DNA from: Flavobacteriaceae bacterium PRS1
GTDB taxonomy: Bacteria > Bacteroidota > Bacteroidia > Flavobacteriales > Flavobacteriaceae
Direction: 5' to 3'
Length of the DNA: 64,000 bases
NCBI GenBank assembly: GCA_003709165.1
Contig: RDRZ01000002.1
Coordinates: 1 to 64,000 of the forward strand
How positions within the stretch are numbered: the stretch's first letter is position 1; each line of letters starts with the position of its first letter. The notes under the pieces are model-generated. The model saw nothing but the letters and a program-made list of their open reading frames with translations, had not been told where the DNA came from and did not search any database. A program made the translations under genes and the position numbers. Shown piece by piece: positions 1 through 8,409 of the stretch.

Positions 1-16
1 TTAATTATTATTTAAA

Positions 17-1474
17 ATGCTCAAACAGTTTTTACAATTTAAATTATCTCAAAAATTATCGCCTCAACAAATACAGTTGATGAAGCTGATACAGCTTCCT
101 ACTTTAGCTTTTGAGCAGCGCATAAAACAAGAACTTGAAGAGAATCCTGCATTAGAAAGCGGAAAAGACAATACTGATGATTTAGAGGACAATTTTGATA
201 ATACTTCTGAAGACTATAATGATAACGAATCCATTAATGCAGAAGATATTAATGTTGATGAGTATTTGAGTGATGACGAAATACCTGATTACAAAACACA
301 AGTCAATAATTATAGTCCTGATGATGATGACAAAAGTATTCCTTATGCCTCAGGAATTTCGTTTACGCAACATTTAACAACACAATTAAATACATTTAGA
401 TTGGATGAAGAAGGCCGTATTATTGCCGAATTTTTAGTTGGCAGTGTTGACGGAAGTGGTTATATCCGCCGTTCTTTATCAGATATAATGGATGATCTTG
501 CATTTACACAAAACATTTACACAACCGAAAATAAAATAGAAGTTACTTTAAAAATTGTACAACAATTAGATCCTGCTGGAGTAGCTGCCAGAAATTTGCA
601 AGAGTGTTTAAGTATTCAGTTACAACGTAAAGCCAAAACCCTTAATACAGAGTTGGCTCTTAATATTATTGAAAAAGCTTTCGATCAGTTTACAAAAAAG
701 CACTATAAAAAATTGCTTCTAAAATTTAATGTTAATGAAGTGCAGCTTAAAGATGCTATTTTAGAGATTGAGCGTTTAAATCCAAAACCGGGAGGTTCTT
801 TTTCGGGAAACACTAGAATGGTCGAACATGTTGTTCCAGATTTTACTATTAAAATTATGGATAACCAATTAGAATTAACACTTAATGGCAGAAACGCTCC
901 TGAACTTCATGTGTCAAGGGAATATAACAATATGCTTAAAGGCTATAAGGAAGCCAAAAACAAAACTAAATCTCAAAAAGATGCTGTACAGTTTATTAAA
1001 CAAAAATTAGATGGCGCTAAATGGTTTATCGAAGCTATAAAACAACGTCAACAAACTTTGTTTGTAACTATGAGTGCTATTATGAACTATCAAAAAGAGT
1101 ATTTTTTAACAGGCGACGAGCTTAAATTGAAACCTATGATTCTTAAAAATATTGCTGATGAAATAGATATGGATGTTTCTACAGTATCGCGTGTAGCAAA
1201 CAGTAAATATGTTGATACGCCTTACGGCACTAAACTTATAAAAGAATTTTTTAGCGAATCGATGACAAATGCACAAGGTGAAGAAGTCTCAACGCGTGAG
1301 ATTAAAAAAATATTGGAAACAGTAATCGAGGTTGAAAACAAGAAAAAACCATTAACTGATGAAAAGCTTGCGAAGATTTTAAAAGATAAAGGCTATCCGA
1401 TTGCAAGACGTACTATTGCAAAATATAGAGAGCAGCTTGACATACCAGTTGCCAGACTCAGAAAACAAATATAA
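17..1474 (+). CDS. rpoN: RNA polymerase sigma-54 factor
   Basis: The 485-residue product is a full-length sigma-54 factor, which directs core RNA polymerase to -24/-12 promoters and needs an AAA+ activator to open them. The N-terminal Gln/Leu-rich activator-interacting region (about residues 3-48) is followed by an acidic linker (50-110), the core-binding domain, a helix-turn-helix near 390 and the invariant RpoN box ARRTIAKYRE at residues 463-472. The ATG lies 17 bases into the window, so the promoter is not visible. The next gene begins on the base after the stop, so the two are probably co-transcribed. No sigma-54 activator is encoded in this window. Confidence 0.97.
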   Translation: MLKQFLQFKLSQKLSPQQIQLMKLIQLPTLAFEQRIKQELEENPALESGKDNTDDLEDNFDNTSEDYNDNESINAEDINVDEYLSDDEIPDYKTQVNNYSPDDDDKSIPYASGISFTQHLTTQLNTFRLDEEGRIIAEFLVGSVDGSGYIRRSLSDIMDDLAFTQNIYTTENKIEVTLKIVQQLDPAGVAARNLQECLSIQLQRKAKTLNTELALNIIEKAFDQFTKKHYKKLLLKFNVNEVQLKDAILEIERLNPKPGGSFSGNTRMVEHVVPDFTIKIMDNQLELTLNGRNAPELHVSREYNNMLKGYKEAKNKTKSQKDAVQFIKQKLDGAKWFIEAIKQRQQTLFVTMSAIMNYQKEYFLTGDELKLKPMILKNIADEIDMDVSTVSRVANSKYVDTPYGTKLIKEFFSESMTNAQGEEVSTREIKKILETVIEVENKKKPLTDEKLAKILKDKGYPIARRTIAKYREQLDIPVARLRKQI

Positions 1475-2080
1475 ATGAGTGTTGTTTTAAAAAGTATATC
1501 ATATATTTTTCACCCATTAATGATGCCTTTTTTTGCTGTTTGTTTTTATTTTACAAAATCTCCTCGTTTTATTCCTTTACCAATAATTAAAGTAAAATTG
1601 TATTCGTTAGTATTACTTACTATCATTCTTCCCATACTTCTCTTTTTTGTATTAAAAACATTACGAAAAGTAAATACTGTTAACTTAGCTACACCTAAAG
1701 AACGTATTATTCCTTTAACTATAAATTGTATTATTGTCTTGTTTATTGTTCAACGTTTGCTGCCATCTAACGAGATTACTGAACTATATTTCTTTTTTAT
1801 TGGAATGCTTCTATCTACTTTATCTTGTTTAATGTTAGCGCTTCTAAATTTTAAAGCTAGTATCCATATGATTGCTTCTGGAGGAGTATTACTGTTTCTT
1901 ATTGCCTTAAGTATTCATTTTAATATTAACATAAATGGTACTTTAGCAATCTTTTTTATTATTATAGGAGCAATCGCGACATCAAGACTACATTTAAATG
2001 CACATACTAATATTGAGTTAATAATAGGATTTTTTGTTGGATTGATTCCGCAGCTAATTGTGCTGAATTATTGGTTATAG
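1475..2080 (+). CDS. Integral membrane protein of unknown function
   Basis: This 201-residue protein is almost entirely hydrophobic, with about six predicted membrane segments and short polar loops (one contains the charged stretch TPKERII near residue 72). I see no catalytic motif that would place it in an enzyme family; a loose resemblance to PAP2-type membrane phosphatases is not backed by their active-site signature. Its ATG directly follows the rpoN stop codon, which implies translational coupling. The rpoN-membrane protein-porT order, with porT on the other strand, looks familiar from flavobacterial genomes, but that is recollection and not something the sequence proves. Confidence 0.8.
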   Translation: MSVVLKSISYIFHPLMMPFFAVCFYFTKSPRFIPLPIIKVKLYSLVLLTIILPILLFFVLKTLRKVNTVNLATPKERIIPLTINCIIVLFIVQRLLPSNEITELYFFFIGMLLSTLSCLMLALLNFKASIHMIASGGVLLFLIALSIHFNININGTLAIFFIIIGAIATSRLHLNAHTNIELIIGFFVGLIPQLIVLNYWL

Positions 2081-2094
2081 TATTACTGTTGTCT

Positions 2095-2303
2095 GGTTAA
2101 AGACTTAAGACCTCTACGCTGAAAGAACAGAGAATCAAGACTTTATTGTAACTAATTGATAATGTAATTGTTAAAATTCATAAGATTCAATAATTTCTGT
2201 TTTCTTGCTTATTATAAAAGCAAGGTGTCAATAAGTCAACACTCATAAACATAACAAAAACTACACTTTAACGGTTTAATTAATTTTTTACTCGGGCAAC
2301 AAT
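2095..2303. repeat. Dispersed intergenic repeat, copy A
   Basis: This ~210-bp stretch aligns along its length with 9944-10175. Shared blocks include TAAAGAC, AGAATCAAGACT, AACTAATTGATA, a CTTGC...GCAAG hairpin followed by GTGTCAA, and a right end of TTAATTTTTTACT ending in CAACAAT. It contains no ORF and fills the gap between the membrane-protein stop and the porT stop, its right end abutting the 3' end of porT. Confidence 0.7.
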
Positions 2304-2305
2304 AG

Positions 2306-2995
2306 TTATAGTATATAAAATATAAGTCCAATTTTAATAGCGTTAAAATCTATAGATTCCCCATTAATTTTTGTTTCTTTTTTAAATATAGGATTTAGCA
2401 CATAGTACAAATAAGCATTAAATGTGTTGTAGCCTACACTTAAAGTTAATCCATACTGAATCTTTTCAAAATCATCAATATTGCTGAGTTTAATGTTTTC
2501 TTGAGAACTGTTAAATTTTGAAGTTGTAGCAAACACATAACCCAATTTAAATCCAGTATAAATTCTCCAAAATTTATACGATTCTGCTGTAGAAGTTCTC
2601 CACCTGAATTCAAATGGGATTTCTACAAGATGCATTGAAAACTTATTTTTAGTATATGACGTATTATCAAGAATTTCATAGTTAAGCATTCCCTGTTCAT
2701 CTTCAGAAATCAATAGATTTTGATTAAACGAATTCGTAGAATAACCCAGACCTAAACCAAAAGCTATGGTTCTGTTTTTATTGATTGGCATATCTCTAAT
2801 AAAACCAAAGTGAAAACCGCTGGAAAAACCACTTTGTGACATACCTTCAGGCATCTTGCCCAGAAGATTGTACGTAATTGCAAAATAAAACTGGTCTTCT
2901 CTATAAAGATTATCTGCTTCTGAAATAGTATTATCCTGTCCTAATATAGAATGATAACTTATTAATGTTAGTATTAAAATTAAAACAACTCTCAT
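2306..2995 (-). CDS. porT: PorT/SprT-family outer-membrane protein of the type IX secretion system
   Basis: The 229-residue product has a cleavable signal peptide (about 1-19, ending ILGQ) and then alternating beta-strands that finish in a hydrophobic strand, as in an eight-stranded barrel. It matches my knowledge of the PorT family (SprT in Flavobacterium johnsoniae): size, the N-terminal FYFAITYNLL strand and the position near rpoN and exbD. PorT proteins are needed for T9SS secretion and, in gliding species, motility. It is transcribed away from rpoN and separated from the exb operon by a hairpin-rich 240-bp gap with a terminator, so it probably has its own promoter. I rate the family assignment higher than the exact symbol. 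Confidence 0.8.
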   Translation of the reverse strand: MRVVLILILTLISYHSILGQDNTISEADNLYREDQFYFAITYNLLGKMPEGMSQSGFSSGFHFGFIRDMPINKNRTIAFGLGLGYSTNSFNQNLLISEDEQGMLNYEILDNTSYTKNKFSMHLVEIPFEFRWRTSTAESYKFWRIYTGFKLGYVFATTSKFNSSQENIKLSNIDDFEKIQYGLTLSVGYNTFNAYLYYVLNPIFKKETKINGESIDFNAIKIGLIFYIL

Positions 2996-3069
2996 GTTGT
3001 AAAGTTAAATATAAATATATTCGAGGCAAACCCACAAGGTATTCAACAGACAATAATTTTTAAAGTTCT

Positions 3070-3166
3070 GAAGCGAGCTTCGAGGTTATAAACCTGATAT
3101 CCCGTTAAAAAACGGGATTAGTTCAACTATTAGTTTTGAAAAGTTGCGTAGCAATTAATTCAAAAC
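3070..3166. repeat. Array of four short inverted repeats
   Basis: Four hairpins follow one another: GAAGC-ga-GCTTC (3070-3081), AGGTT-ata-AACCT (3083-3095), ATCCCGTT-aaaa-AACGGGAT (3099-3118) and GTTTTGAA...TTCAAAAC enclosing TTGC-gta-GCAA (3133-3166). They fill the gap between the exb operon and porT. They look like REP-type sequences; whether they act on RNA is unknown. Confidence 0.6.
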
Positions 3167-3183
3167 GAAGTTTCACTAATAAA

Positions 3184-3210
3184 AAAGGCATTCTAAAATA
3201 GAATACCTTT
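3184..3210 (-). terminator. Probable rho-independent terminator of the exb operon
   Basis: Read on the minus strand, AAAGG plus AGAAT pairs with ATTCT plus CCTTT around one mismatch and a 5-nt loop, followed by a run of T residues. It starts 28 bases past the stop of the last exbD gene. Confidence 0.65.
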
Positions 3211-3237
3211 AAATTTTAAAATTATAGAAGAATTGTC

Positions 3238-3708
3238 TTAATTAGACATATTTCTTATTGATGCATAATTTATTTTTAAAGCATTTACTTTTCTAAGTTC
3301 CTGCTTAATATCTCCAACAATTCCCATATTTGCTTTCTTATCAACTTTTAAGGATGTTATTAAGAATGGCCTTTCTTCTTCACGTTTGTCTGCCCTCTCA
3401 GCTGCAATAAAAGCTGCAATGTCAGTTACTTCAGCAAATTTATCGTTTAGTTGTATTCTTGCTTCAGTACCATACTGCTTTTTATAGTTTTTACTAGGCT
3501 TCCCTACATAAATATACATCACCAAATTCTTCTTTTCAAGTTTCTCAACTTCTGAAGCTGATGGTAGTTTGTTTTCAATTTTAAGCGTACTATCTCTCAT
3601 TACAGTAGCTACCATAAAGAAAAATAATAACATAAACACAATATCTGGTAAAGATGCTGTATTAATTGCTGGCACACCGCCATCTTGTTTCTTTTTAAAT
3701 TTAGACAT
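3238..3708 (-). CDS. exbD: ExbD/TolR-family biopolymer transport protein (second copy)
   Basis: This 156-residue protein has one N-terminal transmembrane helix (about 18-40) and a C-terminal periplasmic domain, the ExbD/TolR layout. The conserved membrane Asp that carries protons in the family is D22, in the LPDIVF motif. With ExbB it would form a proton-driven motor in the inner membrane that energises an outer-membrane partner such as a TonB-dependent receptor. It is the last gene of the four-gene minus-strand operon, 29 bases after the first exbD. Two tandem exbD genes are common in Bacteroidota. No tonB is nearby, so the partner cannot be inferred. Confidence 0.93.
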   Translation of the reverse strand: MSKFKKKQDGGVPAINTASLPDIVFMLLFFFMVATVMRDSTLKIENKLPSASEVEKLEKKNLVMYIYVGKPSKNYKKQYGTEARIQLNDKFAEVTDIAAFIAAERADKREEERPFLITSLKVDKKANMGIVGDIKQELRKVNALKINYASIRNMSN

Positions 3709-3737
3709 ATTGTTATAATACTGTATTAAATTCTAAA

Positions 3738-4361
3738 TTACTGAACTTCTGAAAGTTTCATAGGATACTCCAATTTTATTTGGGATATCAGCTCTTTTAA
3801 CTTTTTTTTATTACCAATCCAAGTTGAACTAGGTTTAGAGTTCTTTTGCATCTCTAAAAAATCCATACCTCTAAATCCTTTTTGTGGACCTATTTCAAGA
3901 GCTCGCCTATTTCGCAAGACATTATATGCCCCTACCAATTCGTTTTGAACTGAAATATAGAAACCATAAGATGTTTGTCGTTCGTTCTTTAAAGAAATAA
4001 TTGCTTTGTCTGGATGATCGGAAGATTTTGGATTCCTTTTCCCCTTACAATAATTACATTTTTCGCCATCTGCATTAGTTCCTCCTCCATTATCTAAAAA
4101 CTCAACAGCAGCAGCTCTTAAATCTTTAACTTGCATTAGTTCATCTTCTACCTGCAATTGATCCTTACCATTTAATAAAACGGTAAATATATTCTTTTGT
4201 TTGATAATTACATCTTCTTGAGAATCTTCCATTGGGGGTAACTTCCTGTTAATACCCCAATCTTTTTCCATAGTCGTAGTTACCAAGAAAAATATTAACA
4301 GTAAAAATGCAATATCTGCCATAGAGCCTGCATTAACTTCGGGTGCTGCTCGTTTTGCCAT
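3738..4361 (-). CDS. exbD: ExbD/TolR-family biopolymer transport protein with an inserted CxxC segment
   Basis: The 207-residue product carries the ExbD signature: a single N-terminal helix with the proton-carrying D16 in the MADIAFLLLIFF motif, then a periplasmic domain. It is about 50 residues longer than its neighbour and than typical ExbD. Part of the extra length is a Lys-rich loop with a Cys pair (C102 and C105, context CNYCKGK), which could bind metal or form a disulfide; this is inference. It begins 2 bases after the upstream membrane-protein gene, so the genes are translationally linked. It probably pairs with the second ExbD in one motor complex. Confidence 0.92.
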   Translation of the reverse strand: MAKRAAPEVNAGSMADIAFLLLIFFLVTTTMEKDWGINRKLPPMEDSQEDVIIKQKNIFTVLLNGKDQLQVEDELMQVKDLRAAAVEFLDNGGGTNADGEKCNYCKGKRNPKSSDHPDKAIISLKNERQTSYGFYISVQNELVGAYNVLRNRRALEIGPQKGFRGMDFLEMQKNSKPSSTWIGNKKKLKELISQIKLEYPMKLSEVQ

Positions 4362-4363
4362 AA

Positions 4364-4816
4364 TTACTTGATTAGTTTTTTAACTCCTGTAAATAATATT
4401 GAACCAATAGCTAATATACCTAAAATATAAAATGCTACTAATCCAGCTCCAACTAAGTGAGACGACATTTCAGTTGCTATGCCTTCACTATGCTTGTATA
4501 CAGTTGGATCTCCTCCAGATAAAACATAAGATACTACTAATATAGCGACAAATGCTCCTAAACCTATTAAGGTGCTTTTTAAAGATCCAGTATCTGTAAA
4601 TAAATTTTTGATTACAAAACCTATAACAAATAACAAAACTATTACAAAAATCAAGTAGGCAACATAAGCCATATTGTCAACTAAACTTGTGTCTTCACCA
4701 GCTTCATAAGCCGAAGTAATTGCTGTATCGCCTTTAGAGATAATCATCACTAAAATTATAGCGCCAATTAAACTTAATACAGCAGCAAGTATCTTTAAAA
4801 TTTTATGTAAATTCAT
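4364..4816 (-). CDS. Small four-helix membrane protein in the exb operon
   Basis: This 150-residue protein has four predicted membrane helices (about residues 6-28, 50-72, 85-103 and 122-145) with short polar connections and no recognisable catalytic motif. It lies between exbB (26 bases upstream) and the first exbD (2 bases downstream), so it belongs to the same transcript and may be an accessory subunit of the ExbB/ExbD motor. I recognise the arrangement from flavobacterial genomes but know no function for the protein. Confidence 0.85.
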   Translation of the reverse strand: MNLHKILKILAAVLSLIGAIILVMIISKGDTAITSAYEAGEDTSLVDNMAYVAYLIFVIVLLFVIGFVIKNLFTDTGSLKSTLIGLGAFVAILVVSYVLSGGDPTVYKHSEGIATEMSSHLVGAGLVAFYILGILAIGSILFTGVKKLIK

Positions 4817-4842
4817 AATAATTATATTATTTTAAAGGGTTA

Positions 4843-5640
4843 TTACTTCTTGTGTCTGATTAATAAGTCCATCAATGTAATTGATGCATCTTCCATATCG
4901 TTAACTATACTATCTATTTTTGCAATAATGTAATTATAAAATATTTGAAGTATAATAGCTACTACCAAACCAAATACAGTTGTTAAAAGTGCTATTTTAA
5001 TACCTCCAGCAACTAATGAAGGGTTCATATCTCCAGCAGCTTCAATTTTATCGAATGCAGAAATCATACCAATTACTGTTCCCATGAAACCAAGCATAGG
5101 AGCCAATGCAATAAATAGTGCAATCCAAGACACGTTCTTTTCTAATTGTCCCATTTGCACACCTCCATAACTTACAACAGCTTTTTCAACCTGTTCCAAT
5201 CCTTCATCAACTCTATCTAAACCTTGATAAAATATAGAAGCTACAGGTCCTTTTGTGTCTCTACATATTTCTTTTGCAGCATCAACACCACCAGAAGCAA
5301 GTGCATCTTCTACGTTTTGAGTTAATTTTTTAGTATTTGAGGTAGAAAGATTTAAAAAGATAATTCTCTCAATAGAGATTGCTAAACCTAGAATTAAGCA
5401 TAATAATACAATGCCCATAAAACCTGCACCTCCTTCAATAAATCTCTTTTTTAATTCTTGATGAAATGTAGCTTCTTCAGCAGGAGCCGCATCATCTTCT
5501 TGAGTTAAACTTACAACCGTATTAACAATAGTGTTTGTGTTTGTGTTTGTGTTTGTGTTTGTGTTCGCATTTGTATTAGCATTTACAGTTCCGAATGTCA
5601 TAATACCAGCGATAGCCAGAATAGAAAATAATCTTTTCAT
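4843..5640 (-). CDS. exbB: MotA/TolQ/ExbB-family proton channel protein
   Basis: The 265-residue product starts with a signal-like hydrophobic segment, then an Asn/Thr repeat and an acidic stretch (residues 22-55), then the three-helix MotA/TolQ/ExbB core. The hallmark region APMLGFMGTVIGMISAFDKI lies in the second half. ExbB pentamers surround ExbD dimers and conduct protons. It is the first gene of the exbB-orf-exbD-exbD operon. The oddity is a hexanucleotide repeat encoding Asn-Thr pairs just after the signal segment (5531-5566); because the unit is 6 bp, changes in copy number stay in frame. Confidence 0.93.
   Translation of the reverse strand: MKRLFSILAIAGIMTFGTVNANTNANTNTNTNTNTNTIVNTVVSLTQEDDAAPAEEATFHQELKKRFIEGGAGFMGIVLLCLILGLAISIERIIFLNLSTSNTKKLTQNVEDALASGGVDAAKEICRDTKGPVASIFYQGLDRVDEGLEQVEKAVVSYGGVQMGQLEKNVSWIALFIALAPMLGFMGTVIGMISAFDKIEAAGDMNPSLVAGGIKIALLTTVFGLVVAIILQIFYNYIIAKIDSIVNDMEDASITLMDLLIRHKK
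5531..5566. repeat. Hexanucleotide tandem repeat in exbB
   Basis: Five perfect GTGTTT units and one GTGTTC unit lie in tandem on the plus strand, encoding Asn-Thr dipeptides of ExbB on the minus strand. They fall in the linker after the N-terminal hydrophobic segment. Confidence 0.95.
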
Positions 5641-5801
5641 TGATTTTAATCTTAAATTTTATTAGTTAAGGGTTAAAGATATAAAAAAAATGTAATTAAA
5701 AAATAAAAATTACGATAGAGAAGATAAGATTAACCTTGTTGATCTAATAAATCTCTTATTTGTGTGTCAAAGAAAATAAAACTAGTTATTATTCTCTTGT
5801 G

Positions 5802-5889
5802 CAGAGAGGAAGGGATTCGAACCCTCGATACGCTATTAACGCATACACGCTTTCCAAGCGTGCGCCTTCGACCGCTCGGCCACCTCTCT
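5802..5889 (-). tRNA. tRNA-Ser (anticodon GGA)
   Basis: On the minus strand the sequence folds as a class II tRNA. The acceptor arms AGAGAGG and CCTCTCT pair over 7 bp, followed by a D arm, an anticodon stem with loop centre TTGGAAA (anticodon GGA), a long variable arm (TATGCGTTAATAGCGTA) and the T loop GGGTTCGAATCCC. The long variable arm and the GGA anticodon identify tRNA-Ser reading UCC/UCU. The discriminator base is G and the following bases are not CCA, so the CCA end must be added enzymatically. Confidence 0.95.
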
Positions 5890-5963
5890 AAAAATTTATT
5901 TTTTTCTTACAGCGGTTGAAATAACAAAAAAAAACTTAACTGCTAAAGTTTTGATTGTTAATT

Positions 5964-6980
5964 TTAAGATATTTCACCTCTTAAAGAAGTTTCAAAAAGA
6001 GTTCTAAAGTCGTTTGAAGATAAATTTTTACCTAATAAATACATTAGTTTTGTAATTGCTGCTTCGGTTGTTATATCTTTTCCTGAGATAATCCCTATCT
6101 TTTTTAACTGTGTACTTGTTTCATATTGACCCATTGCTACACTTCCTCCCGAACATTGTGTTACATTAATAATATATATTCCTTTTGTTATAGCTTCTTT
6201 TAATAATGTAATAAACCAATCTTCAGTAGTGCAATTTCCTGCTCCATAAGTTTCTAAAACAATCCCTTTAAGGTTTGTAGAATTAAATATGGTTTGTAAG
6301 AGAGAACAAGAAATTCCTGGAAATAATTTTACAAGGGCAATATTAGTATCCATTTCTTTATGTACAACTAACTTTATTGTAGCATCTGGCTCAAGTAAAT
6401 AAGGAAAGTTAATTTTTAAATGGACTCCTGAAACTGCTAAATCCGGATAATTTAAGGAAGCAAATGCTTCAAAATGTTCGGCATTTATTTTTGTGGTTCG
6501 ATTGCCTCTGTATAATTTATACTCAAAATACAAACCTACTTCTTTTATTACAGGTTTGTTTTCTTTTAGTAACGATGCCACTTGAATAGAAGTGATTAAA
6601 TTTTCTTTGGCATCGGTTCTTAAATCTCCAATTGGTAATTGTGAGCCTGTAAAAATTACTGGTTTGGATAAGTTTTCTAACATAAAGCTTAATGCTGAAG
6701 CCGAATAACTCATTGTATCGCTTCCGTGTAACACAACAAAACCATCATAAGAGTTATAATTGTCTTCAATAATTTCAGCCCAATATTCAGGATTAATATT
6801 CGATGAATCTATAGGTTCATTAAATGAAATGGTTTGTATGGTACAATCTAAAAGTTTAAGTTCCGGAATCTTAATTATTAAATTATTAAAGTCGAAAGAA
6901 CGCAAAACTCCTGTTTCGGAATCTTTAATCATCCCAATTGTTCCTCCTGTATATATTAATAGTATGTTTGATGTCTTCAT
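5964..6980 (-). CDS. ansA: Type I (cytoplasmic) L-asparaginase
   Basis: The 338-residue enzyme hydrolyses L-asparagine to aspartate and ammonia. Both halves of the asparaginase active site are visible: the TGGTIGM motif at residues 11-17, with nucleophile candidate T14, and HGSDTM at 85-90. There is no signal peptide, which fits the cytoplasmic type I form. The start codon is 1 base after the tatD stop, so the two genes form an operon; the pairing has no obvious biochemical logic. The tRNA-Ser gene lies downstream on the same strand. Confidence 0.93.
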   Translation of the reverse strand: MKTSNILLIYTGGTIGMIKDSETGVLRSFDFNNLIIKIPELKLLDCTIQTISFNEPIDSSNINPEYWAEIIEDNYNSYDGFVVLHGSDTMSYSASALSFMLENLSKPVIFTGSQLPIGDLRTDAKENLITSIQVASLLKENKPVIKEVGLYFEYKLYRGNRTTKINAEHFEAFASLNYPDLAVSGVHLKINFPYLLEPDATIKLVVHKEMDTNIALVKLFPGISCSLLQTIFNSTNLKGIVLETYGAGNCTTEDWFITLLKEAITKGIYIINVTQCSGGSVAMGQYETSTQLKKIGIISGKDITTEAAITKLMYLLGKNLSSNDFRTLFETSLRGEIS

Positions 6981-6981
6981 T

Positions 6982-7749
6982 TTAAACTTTAAAAACGTCT
7001 TTAGAATTTGATGTAGTAATTTCGGCTATTTCTTCTTGTGATAACTCATATAGTTCCGATACCTTTTCTAACACCTTTAATATATAACTACTTTCATTGC
7101 GCTTCCCTCTATATGGTGTTGGCGATAAATATGGCGAATCGGTTTCTAATACTATATGTTTAAGGTCTATTTGATTTAGGAATTTATCTATTTTACCGTT
7201 TTTAAAAGTCACAACACCTCCAATACCAAGCTTCATATTATACGAAATGGCTTTATGAGCCTGCTCTAAAGTACCTGTGAAACAATGAAAAATTCCGAAT
7301 AAATCATCTGATTTTTCTTCTTCTAATATTTCAAATATCTCATCAAAAGCTTCTCTGCAATGTATTACGATTGGCAGTTTATATTGTTTTGCAAGTTTTA
7401 TTTGAGTTCTGAAAGCTTCTTGCTGAAAAGCTAAGGTTGATTTATCCCAATACAAATCAATCCCAATTTCACCAATCGCAATAAAAGAACGCTCTAATAA
7501 TAATTGTTTAACATGTTCTAATTCAGTCTTATAATTTTCTTTAACAGACGTTGGATGCAATCCCATCATTAAAAATACGTTTTCAGGAAAGTCTTTTTCC
7601 AACTGAAACATTGCTTTTGTGTAAGAAGAATCTATGGCAGGGATAAAAAAGCGTCTTACCTTTAAGTCTAAAGCACGCTCAATCATCTCTTTTCTGTCTT
7701 CATTAAAAGCTTCACTATATAAATGTGTATGAGTGTCTGTAATTATCAT
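6982..7749 (-). CDS. tatD: TatD-family metal-dependent deoxyribonuclease
   Basis: The 255-residue protein is a TatD-type amidohydrolase-fold DNase. Metal ligands expected for the family are present: HTH at residues 7-9, E94 in GEIGID, H130 in IHCRE, H155 in FHCF and D204 in ETDSPY. Family members show 3'-5' exonuclease activity on DNA and are linked to DNA repair. The gene heads the tatD-ansA operon. A -7 box TACTTTTG ends 4 nt before the ATG (7754-7761), which suggests a leaderless mRNA. Confidence 0.94.
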   Translation of the reverse strand: MIITDTHTHLYSEAFNEDRKEMIERALDLKVRRFFIPAIDSSYTKAMFQLEKDFPENVFLMMGLHPTSVKENYKTELEHVKQLLLERSFIAIGEIGIDLYWDKSTLAFQQEAFRTQIKLAKQYKLPIVIHCREAFDEIFEILEEEKSDDLFGIFHCFTGTLEQAHKAISYNMKLGIGGVVTFKNGKIDKFLNQIDLKHIVLETDSPYLSPTPYRGKRNESSYILKVLEKVSELYELSQEEIAEITTSNSKDVFKV

Positions 7750-7753
7750 ACAG

Positions 7754-7761
7754 CAAAAGTA
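7754..7761 (-). promoter_or_regulatory. -7 promoter box of tatD
   Basis: TACTTTTG matches the Bacteroidota -7 consensus TAnnTTTG and ends exactly 4 nt before the tatD ATG. No TTG is found at the usual ~20-nt spacing; the nearest candidate is at 25 nt. Confidence 0.5.
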
Positions 7762-7942
7762 AGGGTTTGTTAGGAAATAAAGTTTGCAAAAATAACGAAG
7801 TAATTTTGTTTATTTTAGAGGCGTAAAAATATTGAATAGCTATAGTTTATTCAACATCTTTACAACAAAGAAAGTAAGCAAAATAACAAGTCAAGATGTA
7901 AAGGTTATTTCATTAATCTATGATTCTTACTATTTAAAAAAA

Positions 7943-8380
7943 ATGACGTTACAAGAATTTCTTATACCGCAAGGCTATGTAAAAATTAAACTTAAGTTTA
8001 CGAAGACTAATCATTTTGAAATTAATGCAAGCATAAATGGCATTAAAGGCAAGTTTATTTTAGATACAGGCGCATCAAATTCATGTATTGGTTTTGATTC
8101 GGTTGAGACCTTTAATTTAAAAGTTGAAGATTCCGATGTTAAAGCAGCTGGAGCTGGTGCAACAGATATGTTGACAAAAATTTCTAAAAAAAATGTGGTT
8201 AAAATAGGTAAATGGGAAAAAGATAAGGTTGCATTAATTTTGTTTAATCTTACCTATGTTAATACTGCTTTAATTAATCATAACTCAAATCCTGTGGATG
8301 GTATTATTGGAGCGGATATTTTAAAAAAAGGAAATGCCATTATAGATTATCAAAAAAAACAATTATATCTTAAACTTTAA
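7943..8380 (+). CDS. Retropepsin-like aspartic protease family protein
   Basis: The 145-residue product has one aspartic-protease half-domain: the active-site motif DTGAS at residues 41-45 after a hydrophobic strand, and the second hallmark, GIIGADIL, near the C-terminus. Proteins of this size in clan AA work as homodimers. No signal peptide is seen, so it is probably cytoplasmic. I start at the ATG at 7943 because the protein then begins at the family's usual position; the frame stays open upstream to a TTG at 7832, which would add 37 residues. A possible -7 box (TAATTTTG, 7801-7808) leaves both starts open. The substrate is unknown. Confidence 0.82.
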   Translation: MTLQEFLIPQGYVKIKLKFTKTNHFEINASINGIKGKFILDTGASNSCIGFDSVETFNLKVEDSDVKAAGAGATDMLTKISKKNVVKIGKWEKDKVALILFNLTYVNTALINHNSNPVDGIIGADILKKGNAIIDYQKKQLYLKL

Positions 8381-8409
8381 TTATAACGTATTAAATCCCT
8401 ATACATTTC

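Noticed and set aside
7832-7942. N-terminal extension of the retropepsin-like protein from TTG 7832
   Set aside because: The added 37 residues are not protease-like and need a TTG start; the ATG at 7943 fits the family length better, although the upstream promoter-like box leaves some doubt.
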